Of a DNA stretch of 64,000 bases, positions 12,380 through 23,645 are shown piece after piece; positions within the stretch are counted from its first letter, which is position 1; every line of letters starts with the position of its first letter. The DNA is from Molanna angustata (lineage: Eukaryota > Arthropoda > Insecta > Trichoptera > Molannidae): the NCBI GenBank assembly GCA_963576475.1, contig OY754977.1:13144743-13208742 (forward strand), written 5' to 3'. Made by a program: the position numbers and the translations under genes. The notes under the pieces are model-generated. The model saw only the letters and a list, made by a program, of their open reading frames with translations. It did not search any database and was not told where the DNA came from.

Positions 12380-13005
12380 GATGGTTTTTGGATTTAAACT
12401 TTTTTCTTATTCTTCTTCTTCTTCGTGTATTTGGTCGTTTTACCTATGAAGGGGGAGTATCCTGGGAAAAGAAGGTCCGACTGTCCCTCCATCTCTTCAC
12501 AGGTCTTCCAGGACGGGTTCTGCATATAAACTTTTTTCTTCTTTTTCTTCAACGTGTACTTGGTCATCTTACCTATGAAGATGAACTATCCTGGGAGATG
12601 AAGGTCCAATTTTCCTTCCATCTCTTCGCAGGTTTCTGGATTTAAACTTTTTTCTTCTTCTTCTTCATCGTCTATTTGGTCATTTTACCTTTGAAGGTGG
12701 ACTAACCTGGGAGAAGAATGTCCAATTTTCCTTCCATCTCTTCGCAGGTATCTGGATTTAAACTTATTTCTTCTTCTTCTTCTTCATCGTGTATTTTTGG
12801 TCATTTTACCTATGAAGTGGGAGAATCCTGGGAGAAGAAGGTCCAACTGTCCTTCCATCTCTTCGCAGGTATCTGGGTTTAAACTTTTTTCTTCTTCTTC
12901 GTGTATTTAGTCATTTTACCTATTAAGTAGAGCATCCTGGGAAAAGAAGGTTCTTTCATCTCTTCGCGGTTCTTCCAGGATGGTTTCTGGATTTAAACTT
13001 TTCTT
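12380..13005. repeat. Tandem block 1, about 112-132-bp units
   Basis: A GGATTTAAACTTTTTTCTTC landmark recurs at about 12390, 12522, 12637, 12753, 12876 and 12988. Each unit carries a (TTC)n run, TTGGTCATTTTACCTATGAA, CCTGGGAGAAGAAGGTCC and CTTCCATCTCTTCGCAGG. The ORF 12361-12645 is a by-product of this periodicity. It borders three other blocks of different unit. Confidence 0.85.
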
Positions 13006-13009
13006 AACC

Positions 13010-13185
13010 GACTGATGGGACGGGATGTAATGAAGGGAAGGGAGGCACTAAAGGGCCTGAAGGGACGGGAGGTATAAAACTGCCTGAAGGGACGGAAGGT
13101 ACTGAAGGGCCTGATGGGAAGGGACGTAATGAGGGATTAAAGGGACGGGAGGTACTGAAGGGCCTGAAGCGGCGGGTCCTGGAGT
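13010..13185. repeat. Tandem block 2, purine-rich GGGACGGGAGG units
   Basis: Repeats of about 25-32 bp based on GAAGGGACGGGAGGTACTGA and AGGGCCT. All G-rich runs are on the plus strand, a strong local strand asymmetry between two T-rich blocks. Confidence 0.8.
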
Positions 13186-13189
13186 CTAA

Positions 13190-13690
13190 TTCTTTTTCTT
13201 CTTAATTTTATGTAGACCTTTAGGGCAGTTTTTATACAAACTATTTCCTATTGTCTAATTCATCTTCTTCTTCTTTTATGTATACATTTGGGTCATTTTT
13301 TTATAAAAATTATTTCCTTTAGTCTAATTATTATTCTTCTTCATTTAAGTACGTAGACTTTTGGGAGAGTTTTAATACAAACTATTTCCAATAGTCTTAT
13401 TCAGTTTCTTTTATGTAGACCTTTTGGTCAGTATTTATACAAACTATTTCCAATAGTCTAAATATTCTTCTTCTTCTTCTTTTTTGTAGACCTTTGGGTG
13501 AGCTTTTATACAATCTATTTCCAATAGTCTAATTCTTCTATTAGGTATATGTATTTTTACTTATTTTATGTAGACCATTGGAATAGTTTTTTATACAAAC
13601 TATTTCTTATAGTCTTATACTTATTTTTCTCTTTTTTATTTAGTCTTTTGGGTTAGTTTTAAGTCTAATAGTCTATTGTGCAGAAATATT
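13190..13690. repeat. Tandem block 3, about 60-65-bp units
   Basis: Units carry (TTC)n, TTTATGTAGACCTTTGGG and TATACAAACTATTTCCAATA followed by GTCTAATTC. About seven or eight copies are visible, with moderate divergence. Confidence 0.8.
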
Positions 13691-14420
13691 ATTAACGATA
13701 TGCACACTTGATGAAAATACATATGAAATGAATGGGATATGGGATGTGACGATATAACCTGCACTAGAATCTTTTCAATACTTTTGTTTAATTAAATTTA
13801 AACCATTTATATCATCCTATTTTGAATAATTTTCAACACCTAATATTTAAAGAATGGGGGTTGTGGCCATTACTGAACTCTTCACAACATTTATATTCAA
13901 ATTAAAAACTATTTACTATAGTTCAAGTCTTCTTCTTCTTCGTTAATGAAGACTTTCAGTCAAATTGAGCAAAAATATAATGCACACTTGATGAAAAAAT
14001 ATAAAAACGAATGGGATGTGACCAATACTAGATCTTTTCAGTACCTACGTTTGTTTAATCAAATTTTAACCACATCCCAACATCCAAAATTACTAAATTT
14101 TCAATAGGTACACATTACAATTTGTTTTCGATGATAGTATTTAAAAATGGGGGTTGTGGCCAAACCAATCTCTTTAGAACGTTGATAAACAGTCATATTT
14201 AAAACCATTACGCATAGTCCATGCGAGCAGAAATTGTATAAATATTATACTTCATTCACACTTTATAGCAATATATAAAAAAGAATGGGTTGTGGCCATC
14301 ACTTGAACATTTTACAATACTTAAACTCAATCAAATTTCAAACCACTTTTCATAGTCTGATATTGCAAAATAATTGGGTGACAATATCATAAAAATGATT
14401 GCTTTTTCTTTCACAATTTT
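13691..14420. repeat. Tandem block 4, long degenerate units
   Basis: A GAATGGGGGTTGTGGCCATT-like motif recurs near 13853, 14143 and 14283, alternating with a GGGATGTGAC...CTAGATCTTTTCAGTAC motif near 13740 and 14012. Unit length is about 130-150 bp, or twice that as a higher-order repeat. Confidence 0.6.
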
Positions 14421-15480
14421 ACATTCTTGGCCAACGGCGGGACATAAAAGCTAGTTTACAATATAATACCATGTTTTGAATCTTTTACGTTTAATTTTGC
14501 TGGTAAAGATAAAATTCAATTCAATACGAATATATGTAATGACCAAACTATGCATAGTAAATGTATCAAGATCGTAAGGATTCCACTCAGAACGATTTTC
14601 GATAAAAATTGAAAATTTATTTTTCAAGGTTTGACAGGTAATGTCATATATTTCGCTATTTACAATGCTCACGTTTAATATTTCGATCCTTTTCTAGTCT
14701 AACATGAAAGTAGTATTTTTTTGTATATTACTGGAAATTTACGTAAATTCCTTAGCGGGTTACAAATCATAAAAATAATATTTTGAAATTACACGAGTTT
14801 CAAAGTTAATTTTTAAATTTAAAGTATAATGAATGACCTTCAGATTATGTAAGACACACACGTCCACTGACAAAAAAATCTTTGCACCCCGAACAAATGG
14901 CGAGTTCATTGTTCGGTTCTTCTTACGTACGTATGAAGAACCGAACAATTGTGTCCAACCTAGAGAAGCAAGGATAGCATGATAAATATTTTTTTCCTTA
15001 TCATCACGCCATAACTTAAAATAAATTGTATTATATTTAATTAAATTTGAATAAATTCATATTCTATTAAGGAAAGGCCAGGATTTTTTTGTAAGGCAAG
15101 GCTTTTCATACAATAATGTAATGTGAATTTACGTCATGTTTAAGGTATGCTCTTATTAATAAGTAACTGAATAAACCTTGGAATGTTTAAATCATATAGA
15201 TTTTATGCACTGTGCTCACGAATGTCTAGAGTTCTAGAGAATGAATGTTTAAAGTATGACGTGAAAGATGACATAAGTTTTAATCAAGTGTAGAATTATG
15301 GCAGCTCATCCACAGCAGAAAGCATTTTGAAATAGCAACATTCATACATATATCTGGTGAAATAATATATCTGGTGAAATGTCACGACATATTTTTCCAG
15401 ATGTTTTTGTCTTCTTTAATAAAAAAAATATGTTTCTCTACGCCTTGTAGTTTATTCAAAATATTTTTTTTACAAGAATT
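14421..15480. other. Unassigned stretch
   Basis: An imperfect palindrome TTGTTCGGTTCTTC/GAAGAACCGAACAA lies at 14910-14948. No coding motif or repeated family was recognised. Confidence 0.45.
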
Positions 15481-15487
15481 TATATAG

Positions 15488-15663
15488 AATTCTGGGGGAT
15501 TGAGGAGGCAAGCCCCCCTGGCTTGCCTATATATATATCCCCACCAACAACGAGCAAGTCAGTTCTCTCGGGCCGTCGAATAATAAACAACTTGCATACC
15601 GAACACGCTTATTCTATAACTCCACAAAATAGGTAGTCTCAATATGACTCAAAAACATTATAG
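15488..15663 (+). mobile_element. LTR of a Ty3/Gypsy-type (CsRn1/Kabuki-like) element
   Basis: The stretch directly upstream of a perfect tRNA-Trp primer binding site contains, in order, a GGGGGATTGAGGAGGCAAGC segment, a TATA box, an arthropod initiator and an AATAAA signal at 15582-15587. This is the order expected of an LTR. The right boundary is set by the primer site. The left boundary and any target duplication were not resolved, and U3 may begin further upstream. No gag or pol frame follows, so this is a truncated or LTR-only remnant. Assignment to the CsRn1/Kabuki clade rests on the primer choice alone. Confidence 0.75.
15528..15564 (+). promoter_or_regulatory. LTR core promoter: TATA box plus initiator
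   Basis: TATATATATAT at 15528-15538 is followed 31 bp after its start by TCAGTT at 15559-15564, which fits the arthropod initiator TCAGT at the usual distance. Confidence 0.65.
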
Positions 15664-15681
15664 TGGTGACCCCGACGTGAT
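15664..15681 (+). other. tRNA-Trp primer binding site
   Basis: TGGTGACCCCGACGTGAT is complementary over all 18 nt to the 3' end of eukaryotic tRNA-Trp including CCA. Use of tRNA-Trp is known for the CsRn1 group, including Kabuki of silkworm. Confidence 0.85.
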
Positions 15682-15689
15682 ATACTTAT

Positions 15690-16150
15690 CTACTGGGGTG
15701 AAAATTAAGGAAAATTATTCTTTATTAATACCCAAACTATCTGTTGTTTTTTTCAAAACGATTTGAATAGTAGAAATGATGGTATATCAAATTGAAAAAT
15801 AGGTACGCTGGCAGCAGTCGTCCTATTAATACGCATTGCTTCCACGCTGTAATGTTGATGAGGTACAAAAGATGACGAAACAAAAGTATTTAAAAAAAAC
15901 TCGGTGTCTGGGGAAGGAACGGTCCTTCCATCCATCTCGCTCCCAGGAATTCCACCCCTTTTCATGCAGCTTTTCGTGTAGGCTTAAAACTTGAATGACG
16001 CCGGATTTATTGAAAATTATTTCAGCAGCTGGAAGGGGACCTTTGATGAAGGTAAAAGGCGGAAATAAATCGACAGAGAAAAAGTTGGGAGCCTTTTATA
16101 TGTTACGTCGCAAAAAAATAATGTCCTACAGAATTTTGACGAACAATTGA
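15690..16150. other. Unassigned, possible LTR-element interior
   Basis: Immediately follows the primer site but has no recognisable gag or pol frame. ORF 15753-15965 (-) shows no motif. Confidence 0.35.
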
Positions 16151-16156
16151 CATTTT

Positions 16157-16413
16157 GATAATTCAAACAAAGTTTCACATTGAGCTTGTGATTATAAAAT
16201 CCAGGCGAAAGTTTGAGTTATCGTCATTCAAACAAATTGAGCTTGTGATGTTAAAATTCTGGCGAAAGTTTGAGTTATCGTCATTCAAACAAAGTTTCAC
16301 ATTGAGCTTGTGATTATAAAATCCTGGCGAAAGTTTGAGTTATCGTCATTCAAACAAAGTTTCACGTTGAACTTGTGATTATAAAATCCTGGCGAAAGTT
16401 TGAGTTATCGTCA
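16157..16413. repeat. 65-bp tandem array, four copies
   Basis: Units read TCATTCAAACAAAGTTTCAC, then ATTGAGCTTGTGATTATAAA, then ATCCTGGCGAAAGTTTGAG. The second copy has an internal deletion of about 8 bp. High identity suggests recent expansion. Confidence 0.9.
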
Positions 16414-16699
16414 TTTAAATTTTGGCATGAGCAATGAGCACGTAAATTGAATTCATAATGAAATAAATGATAGAGAATGAAATGACAGAAACATGTGTAT
16501 GATATGAAGCATCACCCATGATGAAATATTCAATGGAAAACTTTACATATTGTGAAATCGTACGATACGAGAGTCTTCGCCCCAATGGGTAGGTACTCGA
16601 ATCATAAGAAATATTCCAACAATACAATTCAGTCTGCTCTTCTTAACGCATGGTTTTTCTTATAGTTCATTTCGTATTTTGCAATGGCAAACATAATAA

Positions 16700-16880
16700 T
16701 AATACTATTGAACACTTCCTTGCAGTCTGCGCAAGTGGCAAATTTACTGTCGCATGGCAATTTCTTCCAACTATCCAGTGTTTCCAGCCCGGAGAAGCAA
16801 CATTAGCATGAGAAATGAATTTAAATAAATTTCTCCTCTGCTGGGAATCGAACCCAGGACGTCCGCACAGAAACCGAACG
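16700..16880 (-). mobile_element. SINE-A copy 2
   Basis: The minus-strand B box (reverse complement GGGAATCGAACCC, 16843-16855) and body (TTGCGCAGACTGCAAGGAAG) match SINE-A. The A-box end is disrupted near 16875, where the tRNA-like head is replaced by GGTAACGGTAAACA. Confidence 0.85.
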
Positions 16881-16899
16881 GTAACGGTAAACATAGGTT

Positions 16900-18190
16900 C
16901 CATTTTATTCGAATCAGCACAAAAACGTAGTTAATTGTAAAAAAAAAATATTGAAATAATTCAATATTTAAAATATCAGTGGATTAATGTGTGTAATAGT
17001 TGACATTAAGTAGGTTCTAAATATTTATTTAAAAGTAATTTGTACAATATGTTTGTTGTTCTCTTTATATTTATGTAGGTACTTATGGGCCTGACCACTT
17101 GTTTTTTCTATTTATTTTAATTTAATGTTTATAAACAAAAGAATCTTTGTTTATAGTATAATTGTTATATCCCATACAGGCTGAGCAGTGCGTGGGATTT
17201 TTGTGTGCATGGTTGCTTTGTTATGTTTGATATGTATTAATCTGGTACTAAATCTTTAATAAATAACTTAAAAGGAATCAAACTCGGGACTTTCGATTCA
17301 CTATGGTACTATGATATCTGAAATACGAAGTAACATATTTCATTTTATATCAGACAAAGAGTACAAAATGTTTATTTTGAAAGAAAAGAATAAAAATAAA
17401 ACAAAGTACCTATAGGACAACAATAAACAAGAGTATAAAACTGACCTATTATTTGATACATTATTCATCCTGTGAAAATAAAATGGGAATTGTTCGTTAT
17501 TTTCATAAAAGATTAATAAATTTTACATAAGCCATGTTGCCTCGGATTTTAATAGTTGGGATCAGGAGAATATAACAGTGAGTAGGAGCCCGCTTTAAAT
17601 ATTTAATACGAATCATTAATTACGAGATATCGCCGAACAGAATGATTAATGTCGAATAACCCAGCTTCACAAGCTGCTTTATCTGCTCATATATTATTTA
17701 TACATAGACGGGCCAAGAGTTTTTTCATCGTGTAAATTATTAGATAATACAGAAAAGAAAAAAGTTCTCATCGCGCTAATTACGTGACGAAAAAAAAAAA
17801 ATGTAAACACAAAGTTTCAGAAAATCGACAATTTATCAAAGAGTGAATAACAATTCGCTTTTCGTAGTTAAAAAACAACATTTAGGAAAGTTTGTTATAT
17901 AGTTATTTGTAACAAAACCTAGAATTTAAAAATACATAAAATAATTTATATCCAGTCAAACGATTTTCTACACTATGCCATGGAGATTTGTTTATTTATT
18001 AAGGTCGTTTGAAATATTTTGAGTTTTTTACAGCCAATACATATTCATTGGCGGAAAATTGCTAATGCCTTTATTAATTTTTTAGTTTTGTTTTTAACGA
18101 AAATTCAACAAACTGTGAAAGACTACCAAGAAGTGCGAGTATACTTGTTCTAGTCTTTATCGTTTTTTTTGTATTGGCATTATAATTATT
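16900..18190. other. Unassigned stretch with a possible LINE hairpin
   Basis: 17169-17198 can form ATCCCA/TGGGAT with an internal ACAGGCTGAGCAGTG, resembling the LINE 3' hairpins. No coding region was recognised. Confidence 0.4.
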
Positions 18191-18290
18191 TGTAGGCATA
18201 GCACAGGATTCCGTGGAGTCAATTGGAGGAGTCCTCCGTTCAGAAGTGGATGGAAATAGGGTAAAGAAGACGAAGAATTGTACTGTCTCT
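18190..18290 (+). pseudogene. RTE-like 3' end fragment
   Basis: One frame reads AQDSVESIGGVLRSEVDGNR before AAGAAGACGAAGAA, resembling the AQDR...LRSxMDG ending with a GAA-rich tail of RTE-type elements. It is short and diverged, so the call is tentative. Confidence 0.4.
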
Positions 18291-20779
18291 AGATTTATAA
18301 AAATGTATCCAATATTATTTTACAATTATAAAATAAATTAAAAATACATATTGTTGACTAATGCTTATTCACCAAACCCGCTTATTATTAAATAAAAAAA
18401 TCGTTACCCTTATAATATAACCAAAGAATTAAAAATAAAAACATTTGTTTAAAATCGCAAACACCGGAATTAATTGTTATTTTCAAATTTAACTGGCGTG
18501 TTTATAACTCATATTGCTGTATTGTGTTTATTTTTATTAACTCACACAAAAAAATAAAGTAATTATTTTTCATATGCTTTGAATAATTTAGCTCATTATA
18601 TATTTTATTCGATTAAATTTTGATAAATGAACGGCAATAATCGTAAATCATCAAACAACTATTTGATAAACTGCGTATTTTTGGTAACAATTCAAACTTT
18701 ATGTACTGCAATACGTAAAATCAGGTTTTGTCGTACTTAAAAATTATAATAATCGTGCGTGAAATAGCTTAATTTATACACATCAAAAATTGCAAAAAAC
18801 ATTGTGAACTGGTCAACTAATTTAATGACTGTTTCAATTCAAAGGGTATTTAAATATTGTATCAAACTAAAAAATAAATTGTATATTAAATTATTTGCGC
18901 CGTTAAAAAAATTAAAATATCGATCAACACGAAAGCTATAATGAAATGTGTAAAAAAAATACTTTTTTTAAATAAATTTTCTTCTGTTCACTTGCATTCC
19001 GTTTTCATAAACGGCAGATATTAAAACGAAGGAATCGACAAAGACAGCAATTATGAAAATTAAGTGGGTAGGGGTAGGTATATTATATTTAAAAATCTTC
19101 TTTAAAAGGTATAATTTAGCCTATATTGTTAGAATGAAAGACATTAAGTATACAGTGGTGTTGATGAATGTTTATTTTTAAAAACATGAATTCAAAAATA
19201 ATAATTATCATGTGCGTAGTTTACATTTTACTCTAAATTGCCTATATTTAAATCTAAATATATCTACATATTAAACACAAAATTATTTTAGAAACCCCAT
19301 AAATATTTAGTACGTAACGTAATCGCTGTAATCAACTACATATAAAATTCAACTTTGGTAAGAAAAGAGTAGGATAAAGTGTTTATTAATAATGTACTTA
19401 TCACTATTAAACTCTTTCGTGTTTTACGGCTATCCAATCGTTCCTAGCCATATGCATGTACATATGTGCTTATCAAAATAACTATAACAAAGAGATGGGA
19501 ACTTTGAAAACATAATGGTTCAAGAAAATATCTTGATATCAGCTAAAGACCTGAGTATACTTTTAAACCCGTTTAAATTTTTCAATTCACTATTATGAAC
19601 GAAAACGCCTGAATATTTGCAATGCGTATAACTAAAAAAACACCTTTGAGAATTTTTTTGTTATTTTTTTTTTGTTTATCATGCGTTTGATTATTAATTT
19701 GTTATTTACAAAAAAAAATTGTCTTCTTTGTGCTTTAATTGGTTTTTTCTTGGTTTGGTCGTGATACAATAAAACTTTATTTCTACCAGATATGATATTT
19801 AAAATTGTTTCGAATTTATCAATACTGTTTCACATTGTAACGATTACTTACCGAACCCCTTAAAATTGTAGTTGCTTTTCCCGTCAAAAACAGAGCAACG
19901 AAATGTCAAACTTCAAAATTACTAATTTAAATTTTCGCAACGAGGTCCCCGTTAACAAACTTTTAATCAAAAACAAAAGTAAAAACAAGTAGGTACCCAG
20001 AAAAAATTGTAATCGATAATCGAAAGTAAATAAAAAATTATGTTATTTAGTTCAAAAAATGAGACTGGCTCTATTGTTATCTTTTGCTGTTCAATATACG
20101 AATATATAAAAAAGAGACTTCTAAAGGTCAAATAACTTCTGGGTTAATCACATTTTATTTTACAATTTTTTGCTTTGTTTAATATTTTTAATTAAATTTA
20201 ATTTAATTTATATTTTAAATTGGATTTTTTTCATTGTTAAGTGTTTTTATTGTTGTTTTTGTTGTACTTTATATGTATGTATTTCATTTCAATAAATAAA
20301 ATAAAAAAAGCCCATTTAGGGCGTTTTACATAAAATAAATACGTTAAAACTTTCCTTAAACCTTCATCCTTTCCTTATCAACGCTTTCCTATATCCATTA
20401 CCCTTCCTTTTCCCCCACATACACTCAACATCATACAATAACTACCCAACATCAATATTAATATATAATAATTTAAATATGTGAAACTTTATAATTGGCT
20501 ATTTCTTTTGTATTCTTATTTACAATTAAGCATAATAAATGTATAGCTGTTAAGTTCTAAACAAATAAAAAAATACAATCAATAAAAATAAATAATAAAC
20601 GTAGATTCCGACATGATGAAAGAGCTCTAATAACTGAAAAATAATTGGTAAAAATAAAATCAGTTTTTCATTAAAAAACCGAGAATGGACATTATTTAAA
20701 AAAATATTATAAGATAATATCATTTTAATTCATCATCACGGTATAGAGATGATCTATGTATACTTAAAGGCAATAACTC
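18291..20779. other. Unassigned AT-rich stretch
   Basis: About 2.5 kb without recognisable coding motifs or families seen elsewhere. A pyrimidine-rich patch at 20340-20430 may be an old LINE 3' region. Confidence 0.4.
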
Positions 20780-21054
20780 GACAGGAGACTCTGGATGGCA
20801 CCATCTGAGGAAGTGAACACCGCGTGTGGTCTAGACTTTCCGACATGAAGGACCTTTAACAGATTGAGAGTCTGGGTGATTAGATGAAAAAAGAACCAAC
20901 AGAGATGGGGTTTCTGGAGATCGAAGATACGCGCTGCGACTGTGGAGGCGAGCAGGATGACGCACATCTACTAATATGCCCACGACTGAAGACGATAAAA
21001 ACAGTGAACGACAAGGCGATATCCGTCGCCGCCTACTGGAGTGGCAAGGTTTAA
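20780..21054 (+). pseudogene. LINE ORF2 C-terminus (CxCG...HLLxCP)
   Basis: The frame ending at TAA 21052-21054 reads CDCGGEQDDAHLLICPRL and closes with DKAISVAAYWSGKV. The CxC...H...C arrangement is the C-terminal zinc-knuckle-like motif of jockey/CR1-type non-LTR reverse transcriptases. Upstream frame segments HRVWSRLSDMKDL and MKKEPTEMGFLEIEDTR fit the usual preceding region but contain stops. The same family ends at position 71. Confidence 0.7.
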
Positions 21055-21136
21055 GGTTAATTCATATTTTTGTTTATTTAATTTATAATACATATATAAA
21101 AAATAAAACAATAAAAAAATATAGAAAAAGATATAT

Positions 21137-21622
21137 AAAAATATATTTCCCTTTACCAGAGAGCAAGAACTCGTGTGTAAAGGAGACATTTAAATACAAA
21201 AGACACAAAATATTGTGTATACATAATTATTATCTATACAAAAAGAAGTTTATCTAATTTATAAATTAGATAAACTTCTTTTGTATAGACAGTTAAATTT
21301 TATAAGTTCATTTAACTTTTAAAATGTTCAAATTGAAGTGATAAAGCATCTAGCTTACATTCATCTGTGTTTGAAAAAGATACAGTAAGAAAAAATATAT
21401 TTCCCTTTACCAGAGAGCAAGAACTCGTGTGTAAAGGAGACATTTAAATACAAAAGACACAAAATATTGTGTATACATAATTATTATCTATACAAAAAGA
21501 AGTTTATCTAATTTATAAATTAGATAAACTTCTTTTGTATAGACAGTTAAATTTTATAAGTTCATTTAACTTTTAAAATGTTCAAATTGAAGTGATAAAG
21601 CATCTAGCTTACATTCATCTGT
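21137..21622. repeat. Direct duplication of a 232-bp module with a palindrome
   Basis: 21137-21368 and 21391-21622 appear identical over 232 bp, separated by 22 bp (period 254). Each copy holds a near-perfect palindrome with arms of about 28 bp (21233-21289 and 21487-21543), TCTATACAAAA...TTTTGTATAGA. The module begins about 80 bp after a LINE stop codon. It may be a tandemly duplicated MITE, a pair of tiny direct terminal repeats, or an assembly duplication. Confidence 0.9.
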
Positions 21623-22179
21623 CGATGGGAATCTTGAGCTCCGGAAACCAGTTAAATTGAAACGAGAAATAACTTATGTTTATTGGTACCATAAAGTAAC
21701 CCTCTACGTCTATCAAAAAATCTAGTTATCAAAAATTTCCTTTTTTATGGTTCGTACATAATATATTTGACCGGTACTGCTCATATACTTTTTATAAATG
21801 AAGATTGATAGATGCAAAGTTTGTCCCTTTGCTTAGTCTTTCGCGTCGATTAAATAATACACTGTTGAAACATTTTGATGATGATAAAATAGGAAAAATC
21901 ACTCAACTGGTCTAGTTTTGTGTTTGAATGGAGACATTTGTCATTTAAATAATTAATTTGACTGATTCACCAGAATTTGAGATAATAATTATTTTAAATT
22001 AATATTAATGCCGGCAATACAAGCCATGAGTTTCATCTTTCGTTCGTCTCATAATTATAAATAAGAGCCTGTTAATGAGTTGGACAACTTCGAAAAGACT
22101 CGTCCAGGATTATTTATTTTTAACAATTTGCTTACTCGTTAAATTTTATCTTACGAAAAATATGATGAAAAAATATGAC
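21623..22179. other. Unassigned stretch
   Basis: No feature recognised. Confidence 0.4.
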
Positions 22180-22320
22180 CCAGGCTGTTTAGTGTTTAGT
22201 ACAGTTCAAGATAAAAATTTTAACCTTGGTAATCCTGCACTTAAAGGGTTGTTGACGGACTGGTTGCTAAAAATGGGAAGAAAGGAAACTGAAAAGATGC
22301 TAACCTATGTCCCTACCTAG
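22180..22320 (+). pseudogene. CR1-like LINE ORF C-terminus
   Basis: The frame ends LLTDWLLKMGRKETEKML before a stop, similar to FKDLVTRWLKQIGREG in the LINE fragment at 62225-62400. This resembles the FKxxLxxWL...GR tail at the end of CR1-like reverse transcriptases. A GTGT-rich microsatellite follows at 22330-22420. Confidence 0.45.
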
Positions 22321-22459
22321 TACACATGAACATGATGTGTTTGTGAGGGTGTATGAGGGTGTGTGTATGTGTGTGAGTGTGTGTGCGCGTGTATGAGGGT
22401 GTGTGTATATTGGTGGGAGTGTGTAAGCAAAACAGGCCATAATATGTGCCGACACCATT

Positions 22460-22860
22460 ATGGAAAAACTATGTTTAGCTCAACGATGTATAATAAAAAT
22501 AATACTCAGCAAACCCCTTGACTACCCCACTAAAGATTTTTACAGTGAATTTAAAGTTTTTGATCCGAAACAAATCTTTTTACATTATGTACTAACAAAT
22601 TTTCATAAAAATAAATTAGTTTACCCGAAAACACAACAATCTATAGCTACACGAGCCAGCACCGCTGCAAACTATGCAATTCCACACATGAGAACTACTT
22701 TTGGTCAAAGAAATTTTATTTTCATTGCCCCCAGAATTTAAAACATGTTGTCTACATCATTAAAAGAAATAGTATCGCTGAAATAATTTAAAAGAAAATG
22801 TTCCGAATACATCATGAACTACGGGAGAACTAAAATATATCAAATATTCGACATCGTAGT
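22460..22860 (+). pseudogene. Non-LTR reverse transcriptase C-terminal fragment
   Basis: ORF 22460-22741 contains LAQRCIIKIILSKPLDYPTK, then a TKQS...IATRAS segment and IPHMRTTFGQRNFIFIAPRI. This is the LQxRxIRxI...TR...RTxxGxxSFxYxAPxxWN pattern that ends CR1/jockey-like ORF2 proteins. After the stop, the same frame continues MLSTSLKEIVSLK, the usual LPxxLKxxxSL continuation. The catalytic RT motifs are absent. A 5'-truncated, mutated copy. Confidence 0.65.
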
Positions 22861-23263
22861 GTAAAAGGACATCATTTATATAATTGTTATTTTTTTTTTC
22901 TTTATTTACTTTTTACAAAAAATCCTAATTGTTTTATAAATTTTGTGCTGTCTTGATTTGATTTGAGGCGCGACTGAATAAAGATATGACTGACGGATCA
23001 TATTTATGGTCTGTCAGTTCAGTATTCCCAAGAAATACTATTTCAGTTTATTTTGTGCAATTAACAAATAAAATTACAAGATACCTACTTTTACAATACT
23101 ATGTATAATATGCATATCATGATGACTCAAATTCCATTTTTTCTATATGTGTTATAGTTAAGTTTATATTGTTTTGATTCTTTTTAAATAGTTAAGTTTA
23201 TATTGTTTAGATTCATTTAAAAAAATGCAAATAGTTACTCCTGTGAAATGTAATAATATGTAC

Positions 23264-23360
23264 ACTGCTAGCCCTAGAACAGGTATACCTAGTTGGGCAG
23301 CAGTTATCTATTTTAATAAAGATTATTTAAATGGTGTGACAAATAAATAAATAAAAATAA
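23264..23360 (+). mobile_element. LINE 3' end with hairpin (CTGCTAGCCC family)
   Basis: Hairpin 23264-23304 pairs ACTGCT(A)GCCC with GGGCAGCAGT around TAGAACAGGTATACCTAGTT. It is followed by AATAAAGATTATTTAAATGG, GTGTGACAAATA and an (AAAT)-like tail. Identical layout at 63766-63870 and, on the other strand, 5466-5569. Confidence 0.75.
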
Positions 23361-23529
23361 AATAAAATATGTCTGATATAACTTCCAAGTTTTGTTTTGT
23401 GTTTTTATTTATTGTTTCATATATTTTTTTAGATACATATAAATCATGTTGCTATATAAAATACGCATTTTCATGGAAACTTTACGAAATACGATGGAAA
23501 TATTGTATATAGACGTATTGATGTGATTG

Positions 23530-23645
23530 TGAAATATTCCACCTCGGTACAGGCAAAGCCTAGTGAGGTGGATATAATATGTATAACGATATGTAAAAAA
23601 TGATATTGTTAATTTTTATTTATAAATAAATAAATTTATGAAGGG
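23530..23645 (+). mobile_element. LINE 3' end with hairpin (TCCACCTC family)
   Basis: Hairpin 23538-23572 pairs TCCACCTC with GAGGTGGA around GGTACAGGCAAAGCCTAGT, with an inner AGGC/GCCT stem. An AATAAATAAAT-like tail follows at about 23620-23635. It is the same architecture as the neighbouring family with a different stem. Confidence 0.6.

Noticed and set aside
12361..12645. 94-codon hydrophobic ORF
   Set aside because: It lies across units of a TTC-rich tandem repeat, and its Leu/Phe content follows from that.
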